Source: Oscillospiraceae bacterium (lineage in GTDB: Bacteria; Bacillota; Clostridia; Oscillospirales; Ruminococcaceae). Taken from it: a stretch of DNA of 64,000 bases. The notes under the pieces are model-generated. The model was not told where the DNA came from, made no database searches, and saw nothing but the letters and a program-made list of their open reading frames with translations. A program made the translations under genes and the position numbers. The DNA is taken from contig JAAVIC010000009.1 of NCBI GenBank assembly GCA_014799385.1, positions 24,624-88,623 on the forward strand, read 5' to 3'. Below are positions 13,665 through 20,937 of the stretch, piece after piece. Each line of letters starts with the position of its first letter. Position 1 is the first letter of the stretch.

Positions 13665-15917
13665 TTGGATATTAAATCTACGATCGGTAAAATCAAGCAG
13701 CTTGCCGAAAGCGGTGCGGACATCTCGGGCTGTTCTCTTGAAGAGGTATTCGCGCGGGTATATCGGGCAACGCAGAAAACGCTTGGAATCACGCCGTTTG
13801 ACGAGCAGCTTGCCGCCGCGCTCCACCTTTCCGAGGGGAAAATGGTGCAGATGCAGACGGGCGAGGGAAAGACGCTTACGGCGGTGTTTGCGGCTTGTTA
13901 TGCCGCGCTTGGCGGGGAGAATGTCCATATTCTTACGTTCAATGACTATCTGGCGCGGCGCGACTGCGGCTGGATGCGCCCTATCTATGATGAAATGGGA
14001 GTTTCGCTCGGCTGCATAACCGAGGACACTCCGCGAAACGAACGCGCCGAGTTATACCGCAGGCAAGTGGTATACACCACCGCGAAAGAGGCGGGATTCG
14101 ACTATCTTCGTGACTTCGTATGTTTTGACACAAGCGAGATGGTGTTCCCGGAAAAACTTAACTTCGCTATCGTGGACGAGGCGGACAGTATCTTGATTGA
14201 CGAGGCACGGATTCCACTTGTTATCGCGGGAGATGTCGCCGTGCGCGAAAACGGTGATATGCGCGGGATTTATGAAAAACTCGCGGATTTTACAGATACG
14301 GATTTCGAGCCGGACGAGGATACTCGCAACGTGTATCTCACCGATTCGGGCGCGGACAAGGCGGAAGAGCTGTTTGGCTGCGATATTTACGATGCGGAGA
14401 ACGCGGGACTGCTGGCGAAAATTTGCGCGTGCCTGAAAGCACGGGACGTCCTCACGGAAAATAAAGACTACATCGTCAAGGACGGCGCAATTATATTGAT
14501 AGACGAGTTTACGGGGCGCGCCGCACCGGGACGGGTTTTCCCCGGAGAGCTGCAAGCCGCCGCCGAGGCAAAGCACAACCTCAAAATTACCTCGCGCGGG
14601 CGGATTATGGGCAACATCGCGCTGCAATACTTCGTACGGCTTTATCCAAAGCTGTCGGGAATGTCGGGCACTGCAGAAAGCGCGCGCGAGGAGTTTGAGA
14701 AGTTCTACGGTATCCTCACCGAGGTGATTCCGACAAGGCTGCCGTGCAAGCGCGTTGACGAACCGTTGGAGCTGTATTATGACGCGGAGGAAAAGCGCGG
14801 AAAAATCATAGCGGCGATCCGCGAATCGCACGAAAAGGGTGCGCCCGTGCTTGTCGGAACGGCAAGCATTTCCGAGAGCGAATCACTTGCCGAGGATTTG
14901 CGCAAAATCGGTATCGAGTGCAGCGTTCTGAACGCTAAAAACAACGCCGATGAGGCGAAAATCATCGCCGCCGCAGGAGAACGCGGCGCGGTGACGATTT
15001 CCACGAATATGGCGGGGCGCGGCGTAGATATCAAGCTCGGCGGCGAGGACGGTCACGACAAGGAATTCGTGACAGACGCGGGCGGGCTGTTGGTTATCGC
15101 GACTTCAATGCGTGAAAGCTCGCGAATCACCCAACAATTACGCGGACGCGCGGGGCGTCAGGGCGACCCCGGAAAAAGCCGTTTCTTCGCATCTCCGGAC
15201 GATGAGATTATGTTGAAATTCGACCTCAAGGGCTTATGCGGAAGGCATTACCCCACTAAGAAAATCGAGGGCAAAATCACGGATAAAGCGGTTCTACGTG
15301 AGGCGGAACGCGTTCAGAGAATCTCCGAGGGGGATACTTTTGACGACCGCGTAAACCTGATGAAATACACGATGATCGGTGAAAAGCACCGCGAGCTGAC
15401 GTTCCGCCGCAGACAGTCGCTGCTTGACGGCACGTACAACAGCGAGTTCTGGCAAAAATCGGATTTGTACGAAAAAGCGGCGGCGAAGTTCCCCGAAGAG
15501 GAGCTGCAAACGCTGCAAAATCATATTCTGGCGGCTCTGCTGAACGAGTTCTGGTGCGATTATCTGGACTATACGGTATATCTGCGCGAGGGAATCCATT
15601 TAACGCAGATTGCGGGGCGGAATCCCGCCGAGGAATATAACATCGCGTGCGAGGAGTATTACAACTCCGCCGCCGAATCAATTCCCGAGCGTATGGGCGA
15701 AAAACTCGCGGAGGTCCTCGAATGTGACAACCTCGCGGATTACAAGCTCGATACTCCCTCTAAAATCTACACCTATCTGTTGGACGATATGGGCGAGGAA
15801 TTTAAGGCAAAGCCTATTCTGTCGGGAGTGTTCTCCGAGGGCTACGAGCCGGGAGAGAGCGATAAATCCGGTGATTCGGAGAAGAAAAAAGGATTTTTCA
15901 GGCGGCTGTTCGGTTAG
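13665..15917 (+). CDS. SecA-like preprotein translocase ATPase (SecA2-type, short)
   Basis: 750 residues, shorter than housekeeping SecA (about 800-900). Start is TTG at 13665, eight bases after GGAGG. The SecA DEAD motor is intact: MQTGEGKT (Walker A), VDEADSILIDEARIPLVIAG (Walker B region), GTAESAREEFEKFYG, NMAGRGVDIKLGG and RGRAGRQGDPGKSRFF. Differences from canonical SecA: a start about 40 residues shorter, TPFDEQLAAALHL for the RHFDVQLIGG region, Pro in place of Thr in DEARTP, and a C-terminus (SDKSGDSEKKKGFFRRLFG) without the Cys-rich zinc motif. It most likely powers export of a specialised set of proteins through SecYEG. No secY2 or other accessory sec gene is near. Confidence 0.87.
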   Translation: MDIKSTIGKIKQLAESGADISGCSLEEVFARVYRATQKTLGITPFDEQLAAALHLSEGKMVQMQTGEGKTLTAVFAACYAALGGENVHILTFNDYLARRDCGWMRPIYDEMGVSLGCITEDTPRNERAELYRRQVVYTTAKEAGFDYLRDFVCFDTSEMVFPEKLNFAIVDEADSILIDEARIPLVIAGDVAVRENGDMRGIYEKLADFTDTDFEPDEDTRNVYLTDSGADKAEELFGCDIYDAENAGLLAKICACLKARDVLTENKDYIVKDGAIILIDEFTGRAAPGRVFPGELQAAAEAKHNLKITSRGRIMGNIALQYFVRLYPKLSGMSGTAESAREEFEKFYGILTEVIPTRLPCKRVDEPLELYYDAEEKRGKIIAAIRESHEKGAPVLVGTASISESESLAEDLRKIGIECSVLNAKNNADEAKIIAAAGERGAVTISTNMAGRGVDIKLGGEDGHDKEFVTDAGGLLVIATSMRESSRITQQLRGRAGRQGDPGKSRFFASPDDEIMLKFDLKGLCGRHYPTKKIEGKITDKAVLREAERVQRISEGDTFDDRVNLMKYTMIGEKHRELTFRRRQSLLDGTYNSEFWQKSDLYEKAAAKFPEEELQTLQNHILAALLNEFWCDYLDYTVYLREGIHLTQIAGRNPAEEYNIACEEYYNSAAESIPERMGEKLAEVLECDNLADYKLDTPSKIYTYLLDDMGEEFKAKPILSGVFSEGYEPGESDKSGDSEKKKGFFRRLFG

Positions 15918-15918
15918 T

Positions 15919-15995
15919 GCAAATTGCGAAAGTAAGCTCGGCTAGTGCGGATGAAAATTTCAAAGCAATTTTCGTCTGCACGGTTCGTAATTTGA
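15919..15995 (+). repeat. Long leader element L5 (short version)
   Basis: GCAAATTGCGAAAGTAAGCTCGGC ... GGTTCGTAATTTG with one inner hairpin GAAAATTTCAAAGCAATTTTC. It begins 2 bp after the SecA-like stop and ends before ATTTAGATAAATAAAAAAGGGG, the ribosome binding site of mnmE. Confidence 0.68.
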
Positions 15996-16026
15996 CATTT
16001 AGATAAATAAAAAAGGGGTGAGCGAT

Positions 16027-17400
16027 TTGTCGAAATTCGGCGAAACGGTCTGCGCGATTGCCACTCCGCCCGCCGTGGGAGGAATCTCCGTAGTGCGGAT
16101 TTCGGGAGAACGCGCGTTTGACATTGCGGCAAAGGTTTTCAAGCCCGTTTCGGGCAAAAAAATAACCGAAATGCGCGGCTATACGGCGGCATACGGGCAG
16201 ATTTACGATGACGGAAAATACATTGATGACGGCGTGATTCTGGTATTTCGCGCGCCGCACTCCTACACGGGCGAGGACGTGTGCGAAATCTCGTGTCACG
16301 GCGGAATTTATGTTACGCGGCGGCTGCTTACCGCGTGTCTGAAAGCGGGCGCAGGCCCGGCTGGCGCGGGAGAGTTCACCAAACGTGCGCTGCTTAACGG
16401 CAAGATGTCGCTGACGCAAGCCGAGGCGGTCGCGGATATAATTTCGGCGCAAGGCGAACAGAGCCTTGCTTGCTCAAACGTTCAGCGCGAGGGGGCGCTG
16501 TTCCGCCGCGCGGAGAAAATCTCCGAGATGATTCTCGAAATTTCCGCGCAGATTTCCGCGTGGATAGATTATCCCGATGACGATACTCCCGCAGTTACGG
16601 AGGAGTGGCTGGTTGAGAAAATCACTGCCGTGAAATCGGAGCTTGACGAGCTGCTTGCGGACTACGATACGGGGCGGATAATCCGCGAGGGAATTTCCTG
16701 CGCGATTGTCGGCAAGCCCAATGTCGGGAAATCCACCATTATGAACGCGCTTTTGGGTCACCGCCGAAGTATCGTCAGCGACATTGCGGGAACAACGCGC
16801 GATGTAGTGGAGGAAACCGCCAATATCGAGGGAGCGGTGCTGCGGCTGTGCGACTGCGCGGGAATCCGCGAAACCGAGGACGAGGTGGAGAAAATCGGCG
16901 TGGAGCTTGCGCTTGAAAAACTCCGTAACGCGGATATCGTACTGGCGGTTTTTGACGGCTCGACCGAGCTTTCGGACGAGGACAGGCGGCTATTCGGGCT
17001 GTTGAAGAATAAAAAGATTGTCGCGTTGGTAAACAAGTCCGACCTTGAAACCAAATTGGATTTCGAGGAGTTGAAATCCCGATTCGGAGAGGTTGTACAA
17101 ATCACCGCGAAGGACGAGAAAAGCGCGGAGATTCTTGGCAGAGAAATAATTAAACGGCTGAATCTCGCGAATTTCAACGCGGACGCGGGTTTTATCGCGA
17201 ACGAACGACAAAGAGCGTGCGTGTTACGCGCTGCGGACGAAGTGAACGAGGCATCGCTTGCTGTGCGGCTCGGAGTTACTCCCGACGCGATTGGAGTAAG
17301 TCTTGAACAAGCGTTGGACGCGATTTACGAGCTTTCGGGGAAATCCGCCTCCGAGGAGGTTATCGCGGGGGTTTTCGAGAGATTTTGCGTAGGGAAATAA
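16027..17400 (+). CDS. mnmE: tRNA uridine-5-carboxymethylaminomethyl modification GTPase
   Basis: 457 residues. An N-terminal folate-binding domain (ETVCAIATPPAVGGISVVRISGERAF, then HSYTGEDVCEISCHGG), a helical domain with an inserted G domain (GKPNVGKST, DIAGTTRDVV, DCAGIRETEDEVE, NKSD) and the C-terminal FCVGK carrying the catalytic Cys. With MnmG it modifies wobble U34 of several tRNAs. DCAG in place of DTAG is a mild deviation. The TTG at 16027 is favoured because AAGGGGTG lies 6-9 bases upstream; the track's GTG at 16018 is inside that sequence. mnmG, its usual neighbour, is absent here; TrkA-type genes follow instead. Confidence 0.94.
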   Translation: MSKFGETVCAIATPPAVGGISVVRISGERAFDIAAKVFKPVSGKKITEMRGYTAAYGQIYDDGKYIDDGVILVFRAPHSYTGEDVCEISCHGGIYVTRRLLTACLKAGAGPAGAGEFTKRALLNGKMSLTQAEAVADIISAQGEQSLACSNVQREGALFRRAEKISEMILEISAQISAWIDYPDDDTPAVTEEWLVEKITAVKSELDELLADYDTGRIIREGISCAIVGKPNVGKSTIMNALLGHRRSIVSDIAGTTRDVVEETANIEGAVLRLCDCAGIRETEDEVEKIGVELALEKLRNADIVLAVFDGSTELSDEDRRLFGLLKNKKIVALVNKSDLETKLDFEELKSRFGEVVQITAKDEKSAEILGREIIKRLNLANFNADAGFIANERQRACVLRAADEVNEASLAVRLGVTPDAIGVSLEQALDAIYELSGKSASEEVIAGVFERFCVGK

Positions 17401-17416
17401 CAGGAGTAATTAGAAT

Positions 17417-18040
17417 ATGGATATATTGGTAATAGGCTGCGGAATGGTTGGCTCGGCGCTTGCCGAAACGCTGGACAAAAAAGGACACGATGTGTCGGTA
17501 ATCGACAAGGTGAGCGCGAAGTTCGATTCGCTTTCACCAAGCTTTGGCGGATTTACGACAGTCGGCGTTCCGATTGACTGCGATGTGTTGAAACGTGCGG
17601 GAATCCAGACTTGTGACGCGCTGTTTGCCGTGACTGCTCAGGACGATATGAATATTATGGTGTCACAATTAGCGCGGACGATGTTCAATGTTCCGAAAAT
17701 TTTCGCGCGAATCACCGATATTGAGAAAGGCAAGGTCTTTGAGGAGCTGGGAATCAACGTGATTTGCCCGACCAAACTTACCGTAAGCGCGGCTTGCGCG
17801 GCGATTGAGGAGGATAAGTCCACCGAAAGCGATGTGATAAACTTTGAGAATCACACGGTGATGTTTACCAAGCTGGATCTTCCCGAGCAGCTTATCGAGG
17901 GCGCGCCCGATGATATTGAGTACGAAAACGAGGAAGTGCTGTTCGGCATAATCCGCAAAAATTCTGGGTTTATAATGTATCGCGGTCAGCCGCTGACATT
18001 CGCCGAGGGCGACAAGCTGATTTTTGCGCGGAAAGCGTAA
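17417..18040 (+). CDS. TrkA-type potassium channel NAD-binding (RCK) protein 1
   Basis: 207 residues. The Rossmann start MDILVIGCGMVGSALAETLDKKGHDVSVIDKV contains GCGMVGS. A TrkA-C domain follows (HTVMFTKLDLPEQLIEGAPDDIEYENEEVLFGIIRKNSGFIMYRGQPLTFAEGDKLIFAR). Such proteins gate Trk/Ktr-type K+ uptake in response to nucleotides. GGAGTAATT precedes the ATG. The gene is 16 bp after mnmE, then a 430-bp gap with two long elements precedes a second TrkA-like gene. No TrkH/KtrB membrane subunit lies within the window. Confidence 0.9.
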   Translation: MDILVIGCGMVGSALAETLDKKGHDVSVIDKVSAKFDSLSPSFGGFTTVGVPIDCDVLKRAGIQTCDALFAVTAQDDMNIMVSQLARTMFNVPKIFARITDIEKGKVFEELGINVICPTKLTVSAACAAIEEDKSTESDVINFENHTVMFTKLDLPEQLIEGAPDDIEYENEEVLFGIIRKNSGFIMYRGQPLTFAEGDKLIFARKA

Positions 18041-18232
18041 AGCGGTGCGGTTGAGTTATAGTCCACTGTTTGGGATACGAGTTAAGCGCGTTATAACCAA
18101 AACAACATTTTGGTGATTAGTGCAAATTCAAAACGCGAGCGGGGCATAACATCACGAAGTGGTGTTATGGCTCGCTCAGCGGGTACAAACGAAATTGTAT
18201 TGCAATTTTCGTTTGCGCGGTTTTGAATTTGC
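18041..18232 (+). repeat. Long leader element L6 with GTTATAAC block
   Basis: The block AGTTATAGTCCACTGTTTGG ... GCGCGTTATAACCAAAACAACATTTTGGTGATTAGT precedes the palindrome at 18122-18232. Outer arms are GCAAATTCAAAAC/GGTTTTGAATTTGC. Inner hairpins are GGCATAACATCACGAAGTGGTGTTATGGC and AAACGAAATTGTATTGCAATTTTCGTTT. The copy is followed by TATCTAGATG but no gene start, because L7 lies in tandem behind it. Confidence 0.8.
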
Positions 18233-18239
18233 TATCTAG

Positions 18240-18449
18240 ATGTTGTTGGTAGTTAGTTGTTGGGTTTATAAACTAAATCCGCTGTTTTGGATGAAGTTTC
18301 GGCGCGTTATAACAAAAGCAACATTTTGGTGATTAGTGCAAATTCAAAACGCGAGTGAGGCATAACACCACGAAGTGGTGTTATGGCTCGCTCAGCGAGC
18401 ACAGATAAAATCCGCAAAGCGGATTTTATCTGTGCGGTTTTGAATTTGC
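18240..18449 (+). repeat. Long leader element L7, tandem copy
   Basis: Same order as L6: TTTATAAACTAAATCCGCTGTTTTGGATGAAG, GCGCGTTATAACAAAAGCAACATTTTGGTGATTAGT, then outer arms GCAAATTCAAAAC/GTTTTGAATTTGC. The first inner hairpin is nearly the same as in L6, while the second (GCACAGATAAAATCCGC-AAA-GCGGATTTTATCTGTGC) is entirely different yet perfectly paired. Ends in TATCTAGATAAGGAG, the Shine-Dalgarno for 18469. Confidence 0.85.
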
Positions 18450-18468
18450 TATCTAGATAAGGAGTAAT

Positions 18469-19134
18469 ATGAAGGCTATTATTGTTGGCGGCGGAAAGGT
18501 GGGGTTCTACCTCGCGAAAACGTTGCTGGAACACGGTGATTACTCGATTACGATAATCGAGCAGGACAAAGAGAGCAGCCGACACTGCGCGAATAATCTC
18601 GACGCGGAGGTAAGCTGCGGAAACGGCACAACGGTGGAGGCTCTCGAAGCTTGCGGCGCGGCAAAGGCGGATTGCGTTATCGCGGTTATGGGTCTGGACG
18701 AGAGCAATCTCGTGTGCTGTCAGATCGCGAAGCAGAGGTTCGGGGTGAAAAAGACGATCGCAAAGGTCAACAATCCCAAAAACGCGGACGCGCTGAAAGA
18801 CCTCGGCGTGGATATTGTAATTTCCGCGACGGATAATATTATTCAGCTTCTCGACCACGAAATCGACCTCTCCGCGATGAAAAAGCTGATGAAGCTGGAT
18901 GGCGAGGAAGCGTCGATGATGGAGATCACGATTCCCAAAAACTATTCGTTGGAGGGAAAAAAGCTGTCCGAGCTGGCGATTCCGGATACCTGTAACTTAG
19001 CGTGCATTTCGCGCGGCGGAAGAACCATAATTCCGCGCGGTAATACCACGCTTTGTAGCGGCGATACGGTGCTTGTCGTAATGATGAACTCCGCGGAAAA
19101 GGAGCTGCGCAAGGTGCTTAAAATAAAAGACTAA
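18469..19134 (+). CDS. TrkA-type potassium channel NAD-binding (RCK) protein 2
   Basis: 221 residues. MKAIIVGGGKVGFYLAKTLLEHGDYSITIIEQD is the Rossmann core (GGGKVG). A TrkA-C domain follows: SMMEITIPKNYSLEGKKLSELAIPDTCNLACISRGGRTIIPRGNTTLCSGDTVLVVM. Closer to classical TrkA/KtrA than the first copy. Two different RCK proteins encoded in a row suggest a heteromeric gating ring or two channels. AAGGAGTAAT comes from the end of L7. The DUF4261-like gene starts 10 bp downstream. Confidence 0.92.
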   Translation: MKAIIVGGGKVGFYLAKTLLEHGDYSITIIEQDKESSRHCANNLDAEVSCGNGTTVEALEACGAAKADCVIAVMGLDESNLVCCQIAKQRFGVKKTIAKVNNPKNADALKDLGVDIVISATDNIIQLLDHEIDLSAMKKLMKLDGEEASMMEITIPKNYSLEGKKLSELAIPDTCNLACISRGGRTIIPRGNTTLCSGDTVLVVMMNSAEKELRKVLKIKD

Positions 19135-19144
19135 GGAGAAGAAT

Positions 19145-19972
19145 ATGGGACTTTTTGGAAAGAAAAATAAGGACGAGGAAATCCGCGCAACGGAGTTCAC
19201 GAATGTCGGAGCGTTCAGCGGGTTTGTTCTGTTGAACGAACCCGAGTGGGACAAAAAACAGTTCCTCGCGGATTTTAAGGCGGACTGGGGAATCGAGCTT
19301 GAGGACGAGGGCAGCGCGGAAAATCCCGATGACGATATAGCGGTGTTCGCGCATATCGGGGAGCTTACCTTGATGGTGGGATTTACACCCGTACCCGTTC
19401 CATACGGTGAGGCGGAGATTTGGGCGCAGGCAAATTACCGTTGGGCGGAGGCGGTTGATGTCGCTAAGGCTCATAAGGCAACGCTGCTTGTTGGTGTTAA
19501 GGGCGATAACGAACACCTGCTTGACAAGGCGAAGCTGTATGTAAAGGCAGTTGCTACCGCGCTGAATCAAAAGCACGCAACGGGCTACTACGACCCCCGA
19601 ATAGTTTATGAACCGGAGTGGTATCGCAGGTTCGCGCTTGCGGCGCACGAGTATGACGCTTTTCCGTCAATGAATCTTATCTGGTACGGAATGTACACCG
19701 ACCGCAAGCAAGTGGGAATTTACACATTGGGGATGCGCCGTTTCGGCAAAGAGGAGATGGAAGTGCTGATTCCGAGCAAGGAAATGCAGTCCGTCAGACC
19801 CGGCGATATTATTGAGTTTCTGTCGGATATTGTGGATTACGTTATTATGGAGGACGTTACGTTCCGTGACGGTGAAACGGTAGGTCCGACCGCCGAGGAA
19901 AAGCACCCGATAACATTCGGTAAGGGCGTTGGCATTGACGGAAATTCGCTTAAAATCGGTTACATTATTTAA
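19145..19972 (+). CDS. DUF4261-like protein, paralogue 1
   Basis: 275 residues, beginning MGLFGKKNKDEEIRATEFTNVGAFSGFVLLNEPEWDKKQFLADFKADWGIEL. The central motif VGFTPVPVPYGEAEIWAQANYRWAEAVDVAKAHKATLLVGVKGD is characteristic of DUF4261-type proteins, which have no assigned biochemical role; the family name is from memory. It shares GMRRFGKEEMEVL and most of its layout with the next gene, so the two arose by tandem duplication. No signal peptide or membrane segment. Probably in one transcript with the upstream TrkA gene (AAGGAGAAGAAT upstream). Confidence 0.78.
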   Translation: MGLFGKKNKDEEIRATEFTNVGAFSGFVLLNEPEWDKKQFLADFKADWGIELEDEGSAENPDDDIAVFAHIGELTLMVGFTPVPVPYGEAEIWAQANYRWAEAVDVAKAHKATLLVGVKGDNEHLLDKAKLYVKAVATALNQKHATGYYDPRIVYEPEWYRRFALAAHEYDAFPSMNLIWYGMYTDRKQVGIYTLGMRRFGKEEMEVLIPSKEMQSVRPGDIIEFLSDIVDYVIMEDVTFRDGETVGPTAEEKHPITFGKGVGIDGNSLKIGYII

Positions 19973-19980
19973 TGCGGATA

Positions 19981-20093
19981 GTTATAGAGCTATAACCAAA
20001 ATCCACTGTTCGGAGTTCGGGTTACTAACGTTATAACCAAAAGCAAGTTATTGGTGATTAGTGCAAATTTCATCTGTGTGGTTTTGAATTTGC
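19981..20093 (+). repeat. Long leader element L8, palindrome mostly deleted
   Basis: An intact GTTATAAC block (GCTATAACCAAAATCCACTGTTCGGAG, ACGTTATAACCAAAAGCAAGTTATTGGTGATTAGT) is followed by only GCAAATTTCATCTGTGTGGTTTTGAATTTGC. The inner arms are missing, leaving the outer ends and a remnant. Confidence 0.72.
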
Positions 20094-20114
20094 TATTAAA
20101 ATAAGGAGGATATT

Positions 20115-20936
20115 ATGGGACTTTTTGGAAAGAAGAAAAAGGAAGAGCATCACGAGCCGGAGGAGCAGGATCACGTTGGTTCGTTTAACGGATTCGTGCT
20201 GCTGAACGCGGAGGAATGGGACAAGGAGAAGTTCATTGCCGATTTCAAGGAGAACTGGGGAATTGAGCTTTCCGAAACCAATGAAAACGGCGAGAAACTT
20301 GAAGGCGCGGGCGAACTGCTTTTCGCGCAGACGGGCGCGTATACCGTTGTGGTAGGATACATCGGCACGCCTATTCCCGATGGTGAGGCTGAACACTGGG
20401 CGGGCGCAAACTTTATGTGGAAAGAAGCAGTAGAAGTCGTAAGCACCCACAAGGCGCAGCTTATTGTGAGCATTTTCGGCGGCGATGACAATCTGCTTGA
20501 AAAGGGCACGCTGTTCGTGAAAGCGGTCTGCACGGCGCTCAAACAAGACCATGCGATTGCGTTCTATGATGACGGAATCGTTTTCTCGCCGCAGCAGTAT
20601 CTGGATTTCTCGGAAATGATGGAGGACGGCAGTTATCCGATCCTTAACTGGATATGGTATGGAATCTTCGCCGATGAGAAGCGCGCGGGAATCTATACAT
20701 ACGGAATGCGGCGGTTCGGAAAAGAGGAGATGGAGGTCATCGTTGACCGCGAAAACGTTGATCTCAACGCAATACGCGGATTTTTGCTGAATATCACATC
20801 TTATGTTCTTTATGAAGATGTAACGCTGAAGGACGGCGAAACCATCGGATTTTCCGCAGAACAGAAGCTGAAAATCACGCTCGGCCCGGGGCTTGGCGTT
20901 CACGGAAATACGCTTAAAATAGAGTACGGAGAGTAA
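20115..20936 (+). CDS. DUF4261-like protein, paralogue 2
   Basis: 273 residues, MGLFGKKKKEEHHEPEEQDHVGSFNGFVLLNAEEWDKEKFIADFKENWGIEL. It aligns along its whole length with the product of 19145 (VVGYIGTPIPDGEAEHWAGANFMWKEAVEVVSTHKAQLIVSIFGGDDNLL; GMRRFGKEEMEVIVD). The shared MGLFGKK start is a basic patch. AAGGAGGATATT precedes the ATG. The FtsA-like gene begins 1 bp after its stop, with its Shine-Dalgarno inside this gene, which ties the two translationally. Confidence 0.78.
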   Translation: MGLFGKKKKEEHHEPEEQDHVGSFNGFVLLNAEEWDKEKFIADFKENWGIELSETNENGEKLEGAGELLFAQTGAYTVVVGYIGTPIPDGEAEHWAGANFMWKEAVEVVSTHKAQLIVSIFGGDDNLLEKGTLFVKAVCTALKQDHAIAFYDDGIVFSPQQYLDFSEMMEDGSYPILNWIWYGIFADEKRAGIYTYGMRRFGKEEMEVIVDRENVDLNAIRGFLLNITSYVLYEDVTLKDGETIGFSAEQKLKITLGPGLGVHGNTLKIEYGE

Positions 20937-20937
20937 A

